The notes under the pieces were generated by a model. It was not told the DNA's origin and ran no database searches. It saw only the letters and a program-made list of their open reading frames with translations. The translations under genes were made by a program, and so were the position numbers. Positions 6,000-8,903 of a stretch of 8,903 bases of DNA are shown in pieces. The DNA comes from Treponema sp. UBA3870 (lineage in GTDB: Bacteria > Spirochaetota > Spirochaetia > Treponematales > Treponemataceae), in the NCBI GenBank assembly GCA_002392275.1, contig DGGQ01000073.1:1-8903 (forward strand), given 5' to 3'. Positions within the stretch are counted from its first letter, which is position 1; the number at the start of each line of letters is the position of its first letter.

Positions 6000-7232
6000 A
6001 TGAAACTGAATCAGATAATAACAAGTCTTCTGGAAACGGATTTATACAAATTTTCAATGGGACAGGCAATCTACCACCAGTACCCATCCTACAAGACCAA
6101 CTGGACATTCAGATGCCGCAACGTCGGTGTCTCGTTCACTCAGGAAATGGTCGAGGAAATCAAGGAGCAGATCCACGAATACTGCCACCTGCGTTTTACA
6201 TCCGAGGAGCTTGACTATCTTTCAACAATCGACTGGCTGCACGAGGATTACATTGACCACCTCAGGATATGGAAGCCCCGTTTCGAGGATTTCGAGATTA
6301 CCGATGATTCTGATTGCGGTCTTTCAATCGAGGCAAAAGGAACCTGGCTCAATACCTCAATGTATGAAATCCCGGTGCTCGCGATTGTGAACGAGGTCTA
6401 TTTCAGAATGTCCTACAACTATGACGAACTTTTTGAGCAATACAAAAGAAAACTCGAGGAAAAGAAAAACTGGATGATTGACGGAACCTACAATATCGGA
6501 CCGTTTTCCGAATTCGGTTTGCGCCGTCGTCTTTCAGCAGAGGCCCAGGATCTGGCGGTCAAGGTTCTGTGCGAGAACAACGGAAGCTACAGGGACTCAA
6601 GATGCGTCGGAACGTCGAACGTGTATCTTGCAAAAAAATATGGAGTGGTTCCGGTCGGGACAATGGCGCATGAGTTCATAATGTGCGTAGGACAGGGAAA
6701 TCCAATGTTCAATCCAGCGTACTCGAACAAACTTGCCATGGAGGCCTGGACAAAGGAGTACGGTGTTTTGAATGGAACCTACCTGACCGACACTATTGGC
6801 GATGAGACCGCGCACCTTGACATGGGTTACACATATTCAATTCTTTTCAGCGGAGTGCGTCATGATTCCGGCGATCCATACGAGTGGGGAGAGGAATGGA
6901 TTAAGCACTACCAGTCCTATTACGAAAAATACAAGGACGAGCGTGTGAACCCAAAAAACAAGACCCTGCTTTTCAGCGACAGTCTGGACTTCAAGCGTGC
7001 ATCCGAGCTTTACGCGCATTTCAAGGACAGAATAAAAGTCGCTTTCGGGATTGGAACTTATATTGCGAATGACACTGACGTGGAGCCGCTGAATATTGTT
7101 ATGAAAATTACCGAGTGCAATTATTCTCCGGTCGCAAAACTTTCAAACGCAGTCGGAAAAACAATGTGCAAGGATGATTCGTATGTCGAGTATCTTAGAA
7201 AGACAATCGCGTGGCGGCTTTCACATCAGTAA
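6000..7232 (+). CDS. pncB: Nicotinate phosphoribosyltransferase
   Basis: A 410-residue cytoplasmic enzyme (EC 6.3.4.21) that joins nicotinate and PRPP, with ATP hydrolysis, to give nicotinate mononucleotide, the entry to NAD salvage (Preiss-Handler pathway). Length and motifs match the E. coli/Salmonella PncB type. These include the N-terminal LLETDLYKFSMGQAI (10-24), which contributes to the active site; the FSEFGLRRR segment (169-177); GTSN (204-207); the phosphohistidine motif TMAHEF with His224; the GVRHDSGDP segment (285-293); and the FGIGT phosphate-binding loop (349-353). The ATG at 6000 has AAGGA six bases upstream. mnmA begins 11 bases after the stop, so the two are probably cotranscribed. 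The product would feed NAD synthesis; no other NAD gene is visible here. Confidence 0.96.
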   Translation: MKLNQIITSLLETDLYKFSMGQAIYHQYPSYKTNWTFRCRNVGVSFTQEMVEEIKEQIHEYCHLRFTSEELDYLSTIDWLHEDYIDHLRIWKPRFEDFEITDDSDCGLSIEAKGTWLNTSMYEIPVLAIVNEVYFRMSYNYDELFEQYKRKLEEKKNWMIDGTYNIGPFSEFGLRRRLSAEAQDLAVKVLCENNGSYRDSRCVGTSNVYLAKKYGVVPVGTMAHEFIMCVGQGNPMFNPAYSNKLAMEAWTKEYGVLNGTYLTDTIGDETAHLDMGYTYSILFSGVRHDSGDPYEWGEEWIKHYQSYYEKYKDERVNPKNKTLLFSDSLDFKRASELYAHFKDRIKVAFGIGTYIANDTDVEPLNIVMKITECNYSPVAKLSNAVGKTMCKDDSYVEYLRKTIAWRLSHQ

Positions 7233-7235
7233 GGG
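7230..7235 (+). promoter_or_regulatory. mnmA ribosome-binding site overlapping the pncB stop codon
   Basis: TAAGGG: the pncB stop TAA (7230-7232) shares bases with AAGGG, which lies eight bases before the mnmA ATG at 7244. This decides the mnmA start over the upstream GTG at 7211. It also places the terminating pncB ribosome on the mnmA initiation site, which favours coupled translation. Confidence 0.7.
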
Positions 7236-7243
7236 TTCCTGAA

Positions 7244-8410
7244 ATGAAATATATTTTACAGAACATGCCTGAACCGGGAAGCACTGTTGTTGTAGGTCTT
7301 TCCGGTGGAGTTGACTCAACATTGACGGCTCTGCTTTTAAAGGAAAAGGGATGCAGGGTTGTGGGTGTCACAATGTCCCTCTGGGATGGACATCTGAAAG
7401 AAGTGCAGGCTGAAAAAAAAATGCACGACTCATGTTACGGTCCGGACGAGAAGGAAGACATCGAGCGGTGCAGGACATTTTGCGCAGAACATGGAATTGA
7501 CTACCATGTGATTGATGTGAGCGAGGAATACAATACGCAGGTCCTGGAGTATTTTAAAAACGAGTACCGCTCAGGCAGAACCCCGAACCCATGTATCCGC
7601 TGCAATCTTTTTATAAAATTTGGCGCACTCCTTGAGGGAATAAAAAAACTGAACATATCATTTGATTATTTCTGCACGGGACATTATGCAGCTGTGGTCC
7701 GTCCTGATTCTGGAATTTGGGGCAGCGAAAAAACTCCATGCATGATTGCGACGGCACAGGATCAGTCAAAGGACCAGACATATTTTTTGTACAGGCTTCC
7801 GTCACAGATTCTTGAAAAAGTCCGTTTCCCGCTTGCGCTTATGAAAAAGGAGGACGTGTTCAGGATTGCGAGGGAGAACAATCTTGCGGCTGCGGAAAGA
7901 AGCGAGAGTCAGGATTTTATTGGCTCCGAATATTTTGAGCAACTGTTTTCCGACAAAGCCTCAGTCCCCGGTAATTTTGTTGATTTGAACGGAAAAGTTC
8001 TTGGCCGCCACAGGGGCATCGAGCATTACACAATCGGTCAAAGGCGCGGGCTTGGGGTCTCAGGCAGCGAGGCATACTATGTCCAGAAAATTGATGCGGA
8101 AAAAAATCAGGTCGTTCTTGCCACAAAGGATTTTTTGGGTGGCGACACATTGATTGCCGACGACTTTGTATGGCCGGGCGGAATCGAGCCGGACAAAGTT
8201 TTTGAGGGTCATGTCAAAATCCGTCTACGAAGCAAAGACGCTCTTGCAACTGTCGAACGTTACAGCCCACCTGAAAGCGACCGCTACGAATACAAGGGAC
8301 AGCCGTGGAAAATCACATTTGCGCAAAAACAAAATGCGATAACCCCGGGACAGTCCGCTGTAATTTATTTGGACAATGTTGTTGCCGGCGGTGGAGTTAT
8401 TGTCCGATAG
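7244..8410 (+). CDS. mnmA: tRNA-specific 2-thiouridylase MnmA (C-x-x-C subtype lacking the second catalytic Cys)
   Basis: A 388-residue cytoplasmic enzyme that thiolates U34 of tRNA(Lys), tRNA(Glu) and tRNA(Gln). It adenylates the base and then transfers sulphur. The PP-loop ATP site GLSGGVDST is at 18-26. The first catalytic segment PNPCIRCN (114-121) has Cys117 and Cys120. KDQTYFLYRL is at 176-185, and HYTIGQRRGLG (261-271) belongs to the central domain. A C-terminal beta-barrel domain ends in GGGVIVR. Where E. coli-type enzymes have a second catalytic Cys (ICFIGE), this one reads SESQDFIG (220-227) with no Cys. The ATG at 7244 has AAGGG (7231-7235) eight bases upstream, and that site overlaps the pncB stop codon. 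A GTG at 7211, inside pncB, is unlikely. The last 14 bases overlap the convergent tcdA gene. Confidence 0.93.
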   Translation: MKYILQNMPEPGSTVVVGLSGGVDSTLTALLLKEKGCRVVGVTMSLWDGHLKEVQAEKKMHDSCYGPDEKEDIERCRTFCAEHGIDYHVIDVSEEYNTQVLEYFKNEYRSGRTPNPCIRCNLFIKFGALLEGIKKLNISFDYFCTGHYAAVVRPDSGIWGSEKTPCMIATAQDQSKDQTYFLYRLPSQILEKVRFPLALMKKEDVFRIARENNLAAAERSESQDFIGSEYFEQLFSDKASVPGNFVDLNGKVLGRHRGIEHYTIGQRRGLGVSGSEAYYVQKIDAEKNQVVLATKDFLGGDTLIADDFVWPGGIEPDKVFEGHVKIRLRSKDALATVERYSPPESDRYEYKGQPWKITFAQKQNAITPGQSAVIYLDNVVAGGGVIVR

Positions 8411-8903
8411 ATTCCGTCCCAACAATTTCACGGATGATTTCACCCGCAATAATCAGACCTGCGACCGACGGAACAAATGCGATGCTTCCGGGCGCGCTCC
8501 GTTTTTTGTCCGAAACTTTTGTGGCTGGCGGCATGGGTTTTTCTGTTGAAAAAAGCACCTTCACATTTTTGATTCCACGCTTTTTACATTCCTGCCGCAT
8601 GACCCTCGCCAGCGGACACACCGAGGTCTTTGAAATATCCGCAATCTGGAATTTTGTTGGGTCAAGTTTGTTTCCCGCACCCATGCACGAAATTATTTTT
8701 GTTCCCGCCTCCTTTGCCTGCTGAATCAGCTGTATCTTTCCGGCGACAGTATCTATTGCGTCAACAACATAGTCGTAGTTCTTAAAATCAAAAAGCTCTT
8801 TTGTCTCTGGAAGATAAAAACATTTATGCGTGACAACATCCGCGTCGGGATTTATATCCAGAATCCGATTCCGCATTACATCGACCTTGTATTTTCCGAT
8901 TGT
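8397..8903 (-). CDS. tcdA: tRNA threonylcarbamoyladenosine dehydratase TcdA, C-terminal 168 residues (5' end beyond window)
   Basis: The C-terminal part of an E1-like (ThiF/MoeB superfamily) enzyme that uses ATP to dehydrate t6A37 of ANN-decoding tRNAs to the cyclic form ct6A. The visible protein starts inside TIGKYKVDVMRNRI and the frame is open to the right edge, so the ATG at 8876 is an internal Met, not the start. Family segments in order: VVDAIDTVAGKIQLI; SCMGAGNKLDPTKF; ADISKTSVCPLARVMR; and SIAFVPSVAGLIIAGEIIREIVG. These fit TcdA/CsdL rather than ThiF or MoeB, which carry zinc-binding CxxC pairs at this end. The nucleotide-binding GxGGVG loop should lie beyond the window. The gene is convergent with mnmA and overlaps it by 14 bases. 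Both act on the anticodon loop, but they cannot share a transcript. Confidence 0.92.
   Translation of the reverse strand, partial: TIGKYKVDVMRNRILDINPDADVVTHKCFYLPETKELFDFKNYDYVVDAIDTVAGKIQLIQQAKEAGTKIISCMGAGNKLDPTKFQIADISKTSVCPLARVMRQECKKRGIKNVKVLFSTEKPMPPATKVSDKKRSAPGSIAFVPSVAGLIIAGEIIREIVGTESIGQ

Noticed and set aside
1..8903. Search for tRNA, rRNA, CRISPR repeats, insertion sequences, toxin-antitoxin or defence genes.
   Set aside because: None was seen by eye. All large open frames resolve to housekeeping, transport or signalling genes and the gaps are under 170 bases.

Overview
The window looks like ordinary chromosome of a spirochaete, most likely Treponema or a close relative. This is inferred from gene content and protein style: a membrane-bound class III adenylate cyclase, the C-x-x-C / SQDFIG subtype of MnmA, Lys-rich coding with many A-runs, and moderate G+C. 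No 16S rRNA or other phylogenetic marker is present, so the assignment is moderate at best. I see no rRNA, tRNA, insertion sequence, prophage gene or CRISPR array. Coding density is very high and no gap exceeds about 170 bases.

Layout. (1) 1-1639, minus strand: a copper-response operon, csoR followed by copA; copA runs off the left edge. Its promoter region holds two CsoR-type inverted repeats. (2) 1809-2249, plus: a small lipoprotein with a chagasin-like (I42) protease-inhibitor fold, divergent from csoR. (3) 2236-4572, minus: a MATE efflux transporter followed by a diacylglycerol-kinase-family lipid kinase. The kinase ends tail-to-tail with the lipoprotein gene, with 14 shared bases. (4) 4678-5898, plus: a six-helix membrane adenylate cyclase behind a near-consensus promoter. 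(5) 6000-8410, plus: pncB (nicotinate phosphoribosyltransferase, NAD salvage) and mnmA (tRNA U34 thiolation), 11 bases apart and probably cotranscribed. (6) 8397-8903, minus: the C-terminal part of tcdA (tRNA ct6A37 synthesis), again overlapping its convergent neighbour by 14 bases.

How the genes relate. csoR and copA form a self-regulated copper sensor and exporter pair. mnmA and tcdA both act on the tRNA anticodon loop (positions 34 and 37), but they are convergent and not in one operon. The remaining neighbours have no obvious shared pathway.

Most worth checking: an in-frame A8 run in copA just after its heavy-metal-binding domain. A -1 frameshift there would end after nine codons and give an 81-residue copper-chaperone-like protein, as known for E. 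coli CopA(Z). Also notable are an MnmA with C-x-x-C but no second catalytic cysteine, and a pair of mutually exclusive hairpins in the pncB leader. I found no wholly novel multi-gene system.
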